From assembly GCA_018398765.1 (NCBI GenBank), contig JAHBMJ010005564.1, positions 26,389-68,888 of the forward strand: a DNA stretch of 42,500 nt, in the 5' to 3' direction. This DNA is from Chromera velia (taxonomy: Eukaryota; Sar; Chromeraceae). Position numbers and translations under genes: made by a program. Position 1 is the first letter of the stretch. Each line of letters begins with the position of its first letter. Below the pieces are notes generated by a model, which had not been told where the DNA came from, did not search any database, and saw only the letters and a program-made list of their open reading frames with translations. Positions 1 through 11,035 of this stretch are shown here, in pieces.

Positions 1-237
1 GGGGGGGGGGAAGGAAGCAGACGCTCGCTTAATGATCCCCATCATCCTTGCCTGGGCTTGCTCATTTCTTTTTCTCTTTCCTCTTGCTGCATCCGTTGGG
101 TCGATCGGTCAATCTTTGTCTCTGTTCCGGTTTGTCGGCCTTAGGGTCTTTCTCTTTTGTGTCGTATGATGGAACCCGTTTGGGAAAGAAAAAGAGACGG
201 AAAGGAAACACCCGTTTGTTTCTTCTGTGCGTTGCAG

Positions 238-2453
238 GGCGTCATTCTGTTGATGTGCTCTGTCGCCTTGTCTCGAGGTGTCGATCGGGTCTTGAAGGAC
301 GGGGATGGAGCTGCTGTGTCGGGGGAGGGGGGGGTGAGCTTAATGGGCAGACATCAGTACTGTACGCAGGAATTTGTCAATTTGTGCTTACAGGTACGCA
401 GAACACACGGGATCCGATAATTGTTTCCCCCCTTTTTCTTGGTCCTCTTTATTCTGCTTTGTCTGGTCTTCTCTTGTAATGGAGTGCCGTCTCTTCGCTT
501 CCCCATTTTTCGATTTTCTCACCTCTCTGAGAACCCATGCACGACCACGAGAGCTCTTCTGCATGCGGTTATACTTATCAATCTTCTCTTCTTTCGTCTT
601 GGGAGCTGATCACAAGGACCTGTTTGTACCCTTTTCTGGTGCACATTTGCGTTCAATTTTTCGTTTATGCAATGCGGCAAAGAACTCCGAGAAAGTGCAG
701 TAAACTTGTTGAATTATTTTCATGAATCTGTGAAGTTTGGACAGGCGCGACACAGCATTTTTCAGATAAACGACCTCTCGTCCTTATCAGACTTGCACCA
801 ACGGTCATTTTCGTTTGCAGGGAAAGGCAGTCTCCAATGTGTTCGACGGCACCATGACAATGGGAAGGGAGGGGGAAGGTTGCGTTCTGACGGGAATTCG
901 CAGACAGAGTGAGTACGTCAGTCAGTGGGGGTGCGAGGGTGGAGGGGAACCTGCAGGTACTAAAACCGTCTTTCCACTTCGGCTACAGCATGTCGAAGAG
1001 TTACCTTCTGACATTCTTTGGAGTTGTTAGGTTACAGTACTTCGATTTTCCTCTGCGATGGGAATTGTGTGTGAAATTCACAGGTCGACCCAGGCCCCTC
1101 AAATCCTCCTGTGGAAATTTGGCCACCTTCTTTGTTTCTTTCTTTCTTTCTTTTTTTCTTTCTGCTTTCTGTGTAATTGATCTTGGATTCTCCTGGAGAC
1201 GCAAACCTCACCAAGAAGGCTTTTCAGCAGTCTCACTGATTCGTATGTTGTCTTACTGTGCCATCCGCAGGCGAGATCGGGTTCTTGTCTCTCTTTGAGG
1301 CTTATGACAATCTGAAGGTCTGTTCGCGAGTCATGAGAGTTCATTCAAATGAGGCGGTCTTTAGTCTGTCCAAGGCAGAAAATGAGAGAACTTTGGGGGT
1401 ATTCCTTCTTGTATTCTCTCTTGTGAAATGCAGATTCATTGCTCCTTCTTTTTTTTTTCTGTCAACAGACTGAAAATTAGAAAGTCTTACCACTTCACCA
1501 CATACGTGCAATCGCCGTGCGTGTTCTCGGTCAGCCGAAAATTTCCAAAGAATGAAATCGCGAGAGAAGAAAATCAACAAAAGCTGCGGGAAGACCATTA
1601 TGAATGCCTCTTCCTCCTCTTCCGTTTTTGCAGTTGTCTCGCCCTCTTCATTTACAGTTTTGGGTACATTGTTTTGTTCTGTGTTTATGCCTGCCCGTAT
1701 TGACTCATGCCGCTCAGGTTGGGAACTTCCTGAAGCGTCCTCTCTTTCCAATCTGGGTCGTCTGCGCAGAGTGAGTAAGACACAAGGGGGGTAAGACACA
1801 TGATCTGCTCATAAGCAAGTGTTTGCCCTCCTGATCCGTTTTCTTGTGGAGCTCTCACTGAGGACAAACAGGCAGAGTGCCTAATGAAGCTCAAGTGCAT
1901 GAACGCTTTTTCAGTGTTTTCTCAAACTACTCTGTACAAAAGGTAGACAGCTCCTCGTTTCTTTCCCCCTTCCTTTTTCCTGACTTTACTCCTTCTCTTT
2001 CTTTCTCTTTGGCTTCGAGAGAGTCTGAGAGCACCCCCCTCTTTGTCTGAGGTCTCTTACGGAATCGGTACATCCCTCCATCTCTCCCTCCACTGACTGA
2101 ATTGTGTCCCTTCCCTTAACAACTCCTTGCCTGCCTGAAGGTCCCACTACACCGTCCTCTTCTGCGAGGATCCTGACGGGGACCCTCAGGATGAACGTCA
2201 GTCAGTCAGGAAGGAAGCTTGTCTCTCTCTGTGTGCGTGCGTGCGTGCGTGCGTGCGTGCGTCGTTTTTTGCTTTGCTTTGTGTGGCTGTGCGGAATGAT
2301 AGGAGGGAAGAGATTCAAGTAGTTTGCTGTCTCACTGTTTGTCTTTCTGACCCCTGCCCACTTTGTCTGAGTTATCTGGATGTTCTTTTGTCTTTGTTGC
2401 TTTCTTCCTTTTTGTTTCTTCTGTCCTTGAAGAAAAAGAGGGAAAACCATACA

Positions 2454-2489
<36 letters not shown>

Positions 2490-4183
2490 GCGTGCCTGTC
2501 TTTCTTCTGAAAGAAAGGAAGAGAAAAAGGAAAGGAAAAGACGATATACTTTGTCTTTCTGTCTATGCGTGTCTGTATTTGCGTATCTCTCTGTCTCAGT
2601 CTGTGTTTAACTTTTCGTCATCAAACTGCAGATGTCTGTCGATGTCTTTCCGTAACTGTCTAGCTTTTGCTTCTTTATGTGTGCCCATCTGTCCCATTGT
2701 GGCGCCCTCTCTCTCTTTTCATTCGTCCCTTTCTACTCTGTCCGTTTGGTCTCTCTCTCTGTCGGTCTGGTTCTTCTTCTTTTTGTGATTTGTGAAGAAG
2801 CGATTCATGTGATCGCGTTCTCAAAATGACTCTTTCGAACTCTCGGCGTTCCTAGGTGCCCGGCATAGCGGGAGCTCAGATGTGATGAATCAATCAAATT
2901 GGCTTCCTTCCGACTGATCGCAGGTCGGCGCGTCAACTTGATTTTCTATGACCAACTCGCGAGGCAAGACGAAGAGTATCGGCTGACAGTGACTCCAGGT
3001 TGGAAGGAGGGTTTGGGGTTTGTTCTTGTTTCTTCAGAATTCAGGGTTGCGTGGGTGGGTTAGGGTGCCGGCGGAGTGGTGTGACTGTTTGCACATCAGC
3101 AGGGAAAGACAAAGAAGGGTGGCGTTCAACGCCTCAGTGAATGTGTTTTTCATTCAGTCCCTTGCTAGTGACTCTGGTGTTCGAGGGTCCTTGGAAGACC
3201 TTCCTTCTTTTGTGCGTGAATATCTGCTCTCGCTTCTCTTCCTGTTCAGAGTTGTCAAAGTGTTGTTGACCTGCAGGTCGCGTTTTGTTTTCTTTTTGTT
3301 TATCATCTCCATTGTGTCGTTCCTCGCCCCTTTTTTCTGCCCTCTATTTAGAGTCTTCTTTTTCCCCTGCTTCGTCTGCCCGCCGGCCCCCTTTCCTTCT
3401 TGCTTTCACCTTGCCGCTGCCTTCCTCTTCTTCTGCGTTTCTTTCCTGGTTCGCTCGATTCGTTTTTTTGTCTGCTTTGTACGTGAAAACCTATTCATAT
3501 ATTCATGCGCATCCAGGCGCGCTTGCCGGACAAAACCTCCACCCAGATGCGGAGCTCCGGTCCCCCATCGATCACTGCATACGCGTCAGTCAGTCAGTCA
3601 GCCAGCCAGCCAGCCAGTCAGTCACTCAGTCAGTCAATCAGTCAGTAAGTAAGTAAGTCAGTCAGTCAGTCAGCCAGCCAGTCAGTCAGTCAGCCAGTCA
3701 GTCAGTCAGTCAGTCAGTCAGTCGGTCAGCCAGTCAGTCAGTCAGTCAGTCAGTCGGTCAGTCAGTCAGTCGGTCAACCGGTCAGTCAGCCAGCCAGTCA
3801 GTCAGCCAGCCAGCCAGCCAGTCAGTCAGTCAGTCAGTCAGTCAGTCAGTCAGTCAGCCGCCAGCCAGCCAGTCAGTCAGTCAGTCAGTGAAAGCATGAT
3901 TCAGTTAGTGAGTCATTTGTGTGTGCAGTGCGTTAATTGTGTTGCTCACTGAGGTGCGCGGATGATAGGGCTCTAAAAGCGTCCGGTAGTCTCCTGCATA
4001 TCTGTATGTGCGTTTTATTCAGACGCCGTATGAAGTAGCGCGATGTGTTCTTTTTTGGTTGATGTACACGCTGAGGCTTCCAGGCATGCTTGTATGTTTT
4101 TACATGTGTCTCTCTCTCACTCTATGCAGACCAAATGGAGGGAGGCGGACGTTGACTGGAACGGGTCCGAACCGCTTCTGTAG
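238..4183 (+). CDS. MINDY4: MINDY-4-type deubiquitinase, C-terminal part (5' end outside or unseen)
   Basis: Eight exons join in phase: 238-393, 821-908, 1271-1317, 1718-1770, 2141-2196, 2924-2998, 3517-3584 and 4130-4183 (TAG). They give 198 residues. Signatures of the MINDY/DUF4205 catalytic domain appear in order: a YCTQEFVNL block, GKAVSNVF, IGFLSLFEAYDN, FPIWVVCAESHYTVLF (holding the presumed catalytic His), FYDQLARQDEEYRLT, SPIDHCIRTKW and the closing VDWNGSEPLL. In animals this family removes Lys48-linked polyubiquitin. The match to the MINDY-4 branch is by remembered family motifs, not by a search. The upstream exons with the catalytic Cys (GGPCG-type motif) are not in the first 237 bases, so the gene is partial here. 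It ends tail-to-tail with THF1. All introns are GT-AG. Confidence 0.9.
2231..2490 (+). repeat. Two tetranucleotide tracts in an intron
   Basis: A GTGC/CGTG tract (about 2231-2262) and a TCTG tract (about 2454-2490) both lie in the 727-bp intron between the SHYTVLF exon and the FYDQLARQ exon of the MINDY-4-like gene. The sense strand of this intron is strongly pyrimidine-rich. No coding signal is seen between the tracts. Confidence 0.85.
3585..3891 (+). repeat. GTCA/GCCA tetranucleotide array starting at a splice donor
   Basis: About 300 bp of GTCA repeats with frequent GCCA and occasional GTCG variants. The first repeat unit is itself the 5' splice site (GTCAGT) after the SPIDHCIR codons of the MINDY-4-like gene, so the array fills over half of the 545-bp last intron. 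Runs of the same variant units next to each other suggest repeated local duplication. Confidence 0.9.
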
Positions 4184-6221
4184 CTAACTTACTGTCTTCT
4201 TTGTCAAGTGGGCCTTTGTTCTGTTTCTCCTAAATGAATGTAAGAAAGTGACAGTAAATTCAAAGAGTAAATTCTATGTTCGTATATAAATTGCAGACAG
4301 TAAATTGAAAAGCAAATTTAAGCAATCAAGGCGCCGCACTGAGTAGCACATATAGACACAAATCTGGCTAGACAAAAAGACTAAGATGGTTAGATCTTTT
4401 CTTTTTATTGATTGCCAGTGATTGTTTATCATCGGAATATATGAACATCGTGCACAACACTGGCAGTTCCAAAACACTAGCTTGCAAAACACTTAGTATA
4501 TTATATTTGAAGAATATGAAGTTAATTCTTTAATTGATTGATTTGATTGATTGATTGATTGATTATCGATCAAAGTAAGGCCGTATATGCTAGGCAGTAT
4601 GTCGAACGCTTGGTATAGGGGCAGGAGGCTATAGGCAGGAAGCTACGCAGGAGGCCAATATATAGGCAAATCCCCCAGACTACTCCAGACATTAATTAAT
4701 CCTATCCTAGATCCTATCCCATCTTAACAGTATAGCTGAGAGCCTAAGACTTCAAGTTAATGTAACAGGACGTAATAATGTAATAAAATGTAATGCATAT
4801 TATAGATTTGTATGTATTATTATGATGCTAGTGATGATGATGATGATGATCAGATGATCGTAAGTTAGATCGTAAGCATATAACTTCAAGTTAAGATTCT
4901 AGACTAGACTACATACAAATTATGATACAATTACATACAATTAAGTAAGTAGTAAGTGCATAAGTATAACCCCGTTAGGTACGTGCATCTAGACATACAT
5001 TTTTGCAATTATTCTTTTGATGAAGCAATACTGCCAGTGTAATCAAGAATGCGCTCTTTTAGATTACTCCTCTTTAGACTTTTTTATAACAAGTAACTTG
5101 AAGCATTCAATTGCAAATGTCATAAACTCCCGCATACCTGCATTTACGCTCTGCACTTGCAGTCCACCTGGCCCTGCGAGTACCCGACGCTGTGAGTCCC
5201 ACGCGTCCCGCATGTCACAAATACTATGCACAGAATTCTTTGATCATTAAGTTTGATGCATGTGAATTGGGATAAATCAGCTGCTCTTGGACTTCTCCCC
5301 GTCTCAACGATCATTCGCAACGTTTCTCCGCATGCAGACAGACAAATGCCCCCCCCCAGCCGTCTGCAATGATGCATTACATTCAACCTCGCAAGAGGAT
5401 CAATATAGGCTAGTCAATAGGTCGATCGAACGATTTCACCTCGCCGGTGAGATAACGTTCGATAGGTCGATCTGCATATCATTGAAGCCCCCTTTTTGTT
5501 TGCCGCCCTCTAATCTCCCCCCTATCCTTTTGACGTCAGACCTGCCAAGCTGTCTTGTCGGGCCAGATCCCCCCCCTCCCCCCCCTCTCTGAAAAGGCTT
5601 AAGCAGACAGGAGTGGTCAACACTGCGGAGCAGGGCTCTTTCTTGACACACCCTGTGAGCAGTCGGATGACTTGACTGCATGAGCGAACGCGCACTTCCA
5701 CGAGACAATTCAACTGAAAGGGCGCTTTGAGTGTGTTTTTTCAATGATCTGCTGCTTCGACAGGACAGCGATTGAAGGAAGGAAGAAAAAAAAGGAAAGA
5801 GCGGAAACGGCGAAGACAGGAAGATACATGGGTTTTTAGGAAGAGACTTTATCGCTGGAGGGGAGCTTTCTCCTCCATGAACCAGGAAGAAATACAAAAA
5901 AGTGGCTCTGAGGGTTGTAGAGGTGGAAGGTTCTTTTCTACTACTACTGCTACTACTATTACTACTATTGGAAAGCGCATCACACGGTCCTCTTCTCGGC
6001 AAATAAATGAGTGACTGAGTGCGACCAGGCAGGTCGATCTCCTTCGTCTACTAAATGGGAGTCAAGACAAAGAGGCAGGCGGAGAGGCAGGCAGGCAGAC
6101 AGAAGATAAGAACTACACAAACAAACTCCCAAGCCTTTTTCATTCACTCTCGATCAAAGCAGATCTAGAACCCAACAGCCACCTTCTAAAATCCCCCCCC
6201 CCTTTCGTTTAAGATCCTCAA

Positions 6222-6351
6222 CGAAGAAAAAAAGGGAAAGGCGTTTCAGTCCAGCCAACTTTCGTGCGCTTCCTGCCTTTCAGTGCCGAAGAAAAAAAGG
6301 GAAAGGCGTTTCAGTCCAGCCAACTTTCGTGCGCTTCCTGCCTTTCAGTGC
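6222..6351. repeat. Perfect 65-bp tandem duplication
   Basis: The 65 bases at 6222-6286 are repeated without a mismatch at 6287-6351. The unit is a purine run followed by mixed sequence. It lies in the gap downstream of THF1. Perfect identity points to a recent duplication or to an assembly artefact. Confidence 0.95.
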
Positions 6352-6591
6352 CTTTCTTCAGCATCTCTCAGCTTCTCTTCACTTGCAACCAAACAAACAC
6401 CAAGCAGATGATGCACGTCTCCTAGCCTGTCCAATCTTTTGGGGAGGCAGGAGGCAAAGGTCATTAACACACACACGCAGATAGAAAGGAAAGAAAAATG
6501 CGGGTGAGAAAGAGCGCAGCCGACCCCGTGAGTGTCGTTCTTTCACAATACGGCAAGACAAGAAAGAATAAACAAGAAGAGGAGAGAGGGG

Positions 6592-6663
6592 GTGAGAAGA
6601 ACTTCAGACGAGAGAGGAAGACAGTGAGTGAGAAGAACTTCAGACGAGAGAGGAAGACAATGA
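6592..6663. repeat. 36-bp tandem duplication, one mismatch
   Basis: Two head-to-tail 36-bp units (6592-6627 and 6628-6663) differ by one base near the end. They lie just past the proposed THF1 stop codon, so they would be in its 3' UTR or flank. Confidence 0.93.
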
Positions 6664-6721
6664 GAGAGAGAAGAGAAGACACAGAATTCATAGTTCACTT
6701 TTAAGGTCATGCGATGGGAAC

Positions 6722-6754
<33 letters not shown>

Positions 6755-6757
6755 CTG

Positions 6758-9700
6758 TTAGTTTGCGGGTGTCGCGGTGCTCTTCGCATCATCACGCGTC
6801 TCTCTACTGCAGCGATCTGCGGAGACAACAACAGACGAGCAGGGCTTTCGGAGTTACCCGGACAAACTGACAGGCAGGCAGGCAGGCGGACCAGCAAGCA
6901 GGCAGACAGGCATGACTTTGAGGTATGACAGCTCTGAATGGTTAGGAGGTGTTGGGGGAAAGAAAAAAGTCGGACAGCGTACAGGAGAAGCAGAAGAAGA
7001 AAAAGACAGAGAAGAGAAGGGAACTGCCTTGGCAACAAATACAGAAGAAGAAAGACAAACGAACCGACAGAAAGTGTCAGTCCGTCCATCAGGCTTGTTT
7101 GTAATCTTGCCCAACCCTCCTTTCCGCCCTTAATTCCTCCTCTGTCTGTTCTCCGCATCCAACCAGGAAAGAAGGAGAGAAAGAGGCACGAAGGAACACG
7201 CGCCTGTGTCCCTTTACAGCTCCCCCTCCTCACCCCTGTTTAATTACAGAAACTTTCTGTCATCGTTTCCGTTCAATTTCTCCAACCGTGCAATCACGAG
7301 CTTGCTGCGATCTCTCGCTCCTTCTTTTCGAGTTCCCGTGCTGCAGCAACCGGAAGGGAACAGAAGGAAGGAAGGAAGGAAGATCCAGGTTGATTGACTC
7401 AAAGGAGCAGCAGAGACAAACCCAACCGGGCGACCGTTCAATTCAAATAAGAGATGGGAGGGATACATCCAACAAAAGGTCTGCGGTAATCCTGAAATCA
7501 CCGGAAGACAGGCCGCCTCCTTCCTTCCTTCCTTCCTTCCTTTCTTTGTTTCTTTCTTTCTATCTTTCTTTCTTTCTTCCTTTGCTGCCAACAAGTTGAA
7601 TGAAGAAGAGAGAGTCTGCATTGAAAACCCACCTTGGGCCTCGAGTCTTGCCGCGAGTTCCTTCTTCTTTCTGATCTCTGCCTCCTTGAACAGCTTCATT
7701 GCCTGCATACATATATATGCATACATCTTCTTAATATAATTCTGTATGAAACTAAATGCATGCATCTTCTTTCTGATCTCTGCCTCCTTGAACAGCCTCA
7801 TTGCCTGTATACAGTGGAGAGGCCAAACAAGGGAAGGGAGAACAGGGAGGCAGACAAGACTTCATTGCCTGGCTGTAAGCTGCCACAGAGAGGAAAGCGG
7901 AGCCTCAACTAAACTCAGCAAACATCGCGACGTCTTCATCCCTCCCCAGGGCTCTGCATCACGTCCCTCCTTCTAACTGGCATCATAGCCAACGTCGCAA
8001 CGAAAGGAACACAAAATTCATTGATGATTCCTCCGCGCAAATCATCAAAAGCCTGACTGACACATTGACTGATACCATGAACAGAGGGACACACACGCAA
8101 AGTCTTCCTTCTAGCAAACTGACATCCTCAAGTCGGGCGATTGCCGCCTTCCACTGAGTGTAGTCCATGAAGCATTTTCTGTGCACAGAAGGTGGGGGGG
8201 AGAGACGGAATGAGTGAACTGACAGAAAATTGATCGAACCGAAAGAAATGGAGAAAACGAAGTGTGAAAAGAAGGAAGTACGGAGGAACAAACAAAGCAG
8301 GGAGGTCAGAAGGGGCACGTGCTCGAACAACCTACTGCGAGCCCAACAAGCAAATGAACAAACCAACATTCGAACGAACAAAGAAGTAAAGAACACAACG
8401 AAAAGGGAAAACAACGAACTAACGAACAAACAAAGAGAAAGAGGCAGACGAGAACAGAGAGACGAACCTAGGTCCCCCAATTTTGTAGTTCGCGTCCAGA
8501 GCGTTCATCCACTTGGTGATCGACTCTGCATGCAACCAAAAACGAACACACCAACTCAAGCAGCAGTCGAATGAAGAGAAAAAACTGGAGGGAGCCCACC
8601 GAACCCAAACATCGGCGCCCGCAATTACCAGAACTGTCTGACTACCAGATCACCCGAACACCCTTCATCTTCGCCGACTGACAGAGACAAAGAGAAAGAC
8701 AGAAAGAATCACCCCCGTACTGACAGAGACTGACACAGAGAGAAAAAGAGACTCATTTAACTCACTGACGGACAGGCAGTCTCACTCACTCACTCACTCC
8801 CTCCCTCACTCACTCACTGGCTTGCTAAAAGGTATAGAGACAGGCAGACGGAGTCCTTATTCATTCACTCACTGACTCTGGTCGGGGTCCACGCCGGCCT
8901 TCTCCATCAACAGATACAGCCCTGCCCCCCACAATCTCGAGTACTGCCAGCACGGGTTGGTCTTGATCATAACTGCCGTCTCCTCCATCGACCCTGCAGA
9001 GGCCTTCCCGGCACTCGCGGCTTCCCATGCGAGGAGAATGTCCTTCTCCGGTTTGCCTGGAGGGAGGGAGGGAGGGAGGGAGGGAAACCACAAGGAAGGG
9101 GCAGGCATTTGTGAACTGAGTGATGAATCTCTTCATCAACAAACCAGGCCAACCATCAGACCAACAGTTGCAGGAAGTACTATCTTTTACACAAAGGACC
9201 CCTTTCACTTTCTAAAAAAAGAAGGGAGAATGACAAAGAGACCCTCAATGAGCAGACACCCCCAAAAAGGATCATTCGTTTTCTTCACATTAAAATTTCG
9301 TCTTCACAAGACAGACAGACCAACCTCCAATCCACTCGATTGCTGTGTTATGGTCCTTGATCACTTTCTGAGGGTCCAGGCTGACTGCCTTAGCCATGGA
9401 TTGCCAGATCCGTGCAATCTCCTCATCTCCATAAGGGTATCCAGTCATTGCCTTCACAAACGCCCCGTAGAATCCTGTCCCAAAAATGAGGTCGTACTCG
9501 AACCGGGCATCAGATACGGCAAAGTGAGCACCGGCCAGAATTTCCTGCAAAAGGAAGGAAGAAAGAGGCAATTGCGGAGGGCGGCGGGCGCGTTCGAAGA
9601 GACCTGCCTCAAAAAGAAAGAGCAGGACAGAAAAGAAAAGGGTTGCGAATCAGAGGACGTCTCTCTGCACCTCTTGCAAATCTCATCGACAGGTTGATCT

Positions 9701-10521
9701 CCACCCTCATCTTTCACGTCTGCATGGGTCTGCTAAGCACCTGCGACGCCCATCTCTGCCCCCCTTCACACACTAACAAAACAACAGCTGACTTGGATGA
9801 CTGCCTGGAAGGGTTCGATGATCGGGATCTCAGGCCCGAAAGCATTCGTGAAGGCGTCGATCGTTTGGGAGAGCGTCCGTGCAGGAGGGAGCTGCAATCA
9901 ATCAAGCAGCCATGCATGCATGGATCAAAGAAGGCGGAGATGCCTGGAAGGAGGAGGAGATGCAAAAGACTCGCTAGACAAGGGGGCACAGACACCAGTA
10001 CAAGAACGACCCCGGCCCGAATTAGACAGATGAGTCCCTTCATGGTAGAGTGAGTGAGGGACGATGAGAAACAGCAAACCGGGAGCAAAACTGAGATTGG
10101 TGGAGAGAAAAGCAAACCCGTCAGGTAGGGGGGTGCAGGGGGGAGACGGTGCGTCGATTGATGGTCCGAGGAGTGTGAAGAAAGAATAACGGGTGTGCAT
10201 TCGATGCTGTGGTGTTTACAAAGAGGCAGTGATACAGAAGGAAGACGCAGGTAGGCAAGTGCGGACGATGCTCACCTGTTTGTTTGCGAGACGCTCTTTG
10301 ATGACCTTGAAGTCAACTTCCTTTTCGAGCCCCGTGGGAACATATTCGTTTTTGTCAGTCATGTAAAGCACCACAGATCTAGAGGGGGAACCTCTCAAAG
10401 AAGCACGACGAGAAGGTCGCAGAGATGTGACCAACTCAGAGGCAGAGAAAGTAAAGGCATGAGATCCCTCGAAGAGGACACACGCTGCTGGCAACAGCGA
10501 GGAGAGGAGACGCCCTGCCAT
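6758..10521 (-). CDS. THF1: THYLAKOID FORMATION 1 (THF1/Psb29), plastid-targeted
   Basis: Exons in phase: 10521-10276, 9891-9793, 9544-9325, 9056-8877, 8525-8468, 8178-8124, 7702-7633 and tentatively 6816-6758 (TAA), giving 328 residues. THF1/Psb29 supports thylakoid biogenesis and photosystem II/FtsH homeostasis in plants and cyanobacteria. Family landmarks: TLSQTIDAFTNAFGPEIPII, FEYDLIFGTGFYGAF, MTGYPYGDEEIARIWQSM, IEWIGG, YSRLWGAGLYLLMEKAG, then a charged coiled coil (DYTQWKAAIARLED, MKLFKEAEIRKKKELAARL). Residues 1-22 look like a signal peptide, with Phe23 first in the mature part, then a Ser/Arg-rich transit region. The start is the ATG at 10521, where the signal peptide begins. The last exon is uncertain: it is chosen by phase and a GCAG acceptor, and another acceptor near 7470 would also reach a stop. 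The seventh exon has a duplicated copy just upstream. Confidence 0.9.
7663..7812 (-). repeat. Duplicated exon start and splice acceptor in THF1 (102-bp offset)
   Basis: The 48 bases at 7663-7710 recur at 7765-7812 with two mismatches. In the gene's sense each copy carries its own acceptor (TATACAG ending at 7805, GCATGCAG ending at 7703) followed by codons for AM(K/R)LFKEAEIRKK. The frame stays open from 7804 through 7633, and the offset is 34 codons exactly. Either acceptor therefore keeps the THF1 frame. Confidence 0.9.
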
Positions 10522-11035
10522 TTCTTCGTCCTTTCTTTCCCTCTTTCTCCTCTGGGTGCAGGGGTTTGACTTCAACGACTTCTTAGGCCAACTTCCTTTG
10601 CATCACACAGACTTTCAAAGGAACGAGAAACACAGAGTCAGAGGGATATCCTCAACAGAAAGACGTGCAGGGAATTGACAGCTAGAAGATTGTTTGCAAA
10701 GCGGTCTATAGCTAGCTAAGTTGGGAGAGGGCCCCGGAAAATTTGGATGACCGTCCGAAAAAGCGAAGTCATGACCCCGCGACTGTCCATTTCATCCCCT
10801 TGCATGCCGGCCCATTGCCGGGGCCCCGCGGGCCTCTTCAATCAGGTCAGACACTTTCGTCTCAGGTTGTCAGCTATAACTTGACTCAGCTTTCAACGAT
10901 CAGACCGACAGTTCCAGTAAGAGTACATCGCTTCATCGCGTACACCACGTTTTCTTGTGAAAGGGAAACCATGACCTCTCTGGTGGCTCTTTCCTTCCTT
11001 AGTTGACCAAGCAACAGACAGCAACACATACCGGC
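10522..11035. promoter_or_regulatory. Head-to-head intergenic region, THF1 / subtilase
   Basis: These 514 bp separate the two divergent start codons, so both promoters and 5' UTRs must lie here. Composition is ordinary. Around 10800-10835 there is a G/C-rich stretch with GGCC and GGGGCC. I see no clear TATA box. The protease leader carries a short upstream ORF. Confidence 0.6.
10971..11006 (+). other. Short upstream ORF in the protease 5' leader
   Basis: An ATG at 10971 opens an 11-codon frame (MTSLVALSFLS) closed by TGA at 11004-11006. This lies 29 bases before the protease ATG at 11036, in a different frame. It is present only if transcription begins upstream of 10971, which the sequence does not show. 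Confidence 0.45.

Larger units (their letters stand above)
4184..6757. other. Tail-to-tail intergenic gap with AT-rich island (about 4200-5150)
   Basis: This is the gap between the stop of the MINDY-4-like gene and the proposed stop of THF1. The first kilobase is AT-rich (17 G/C of 60 bases at 4741-4800) and holds an ATTG tract (4532-4564) and a GAT tract (about 4829-4850). From 5151 onward composition is ordinary, with C-runs, purine tracts and two tandem duplications listed separately. I found no supportable exon. The open frames here are low-complexity (Ser-, Lys/Arg-rich) and lack splice-consistent conserved motifs. Confidence 0.7.

Noticed and set aside
3020-3656. Long plus-strand open frames, one ending in Ser-Gln-rich repeats
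   Set aside because: They cross a genuine splice acceptor at 3516 and the GTCA array. The conserved MINDY-4 exon uses a different reading of 3517-3584.
3585-3891. CRISPR-like or satellite interpretation of the GTCA array
   Set aside because: The unit is 4 bp with no spacers and lies inside a eukaryotic intron. It is a microsatellite.
4184-5150. AT island as a possible centromere
   Set aside because: At least four similar islands occur in 42 kb, which does not fit a centromere. A gap-associated role is more economical.
5436-6002. Minus-strand 188-codon frame with Ser run
   Set aside because: Composition is low-complexity, with no family motif and no splice continuity with THF1. It is not supported as a gene.
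9643-10200. Overlapping frames on both strands around 9.6-10.2 kb
   Set aside because: They read through the two THF1 introns flanking the exon at 9891-9793. The conserved THF1 exon explains the region.
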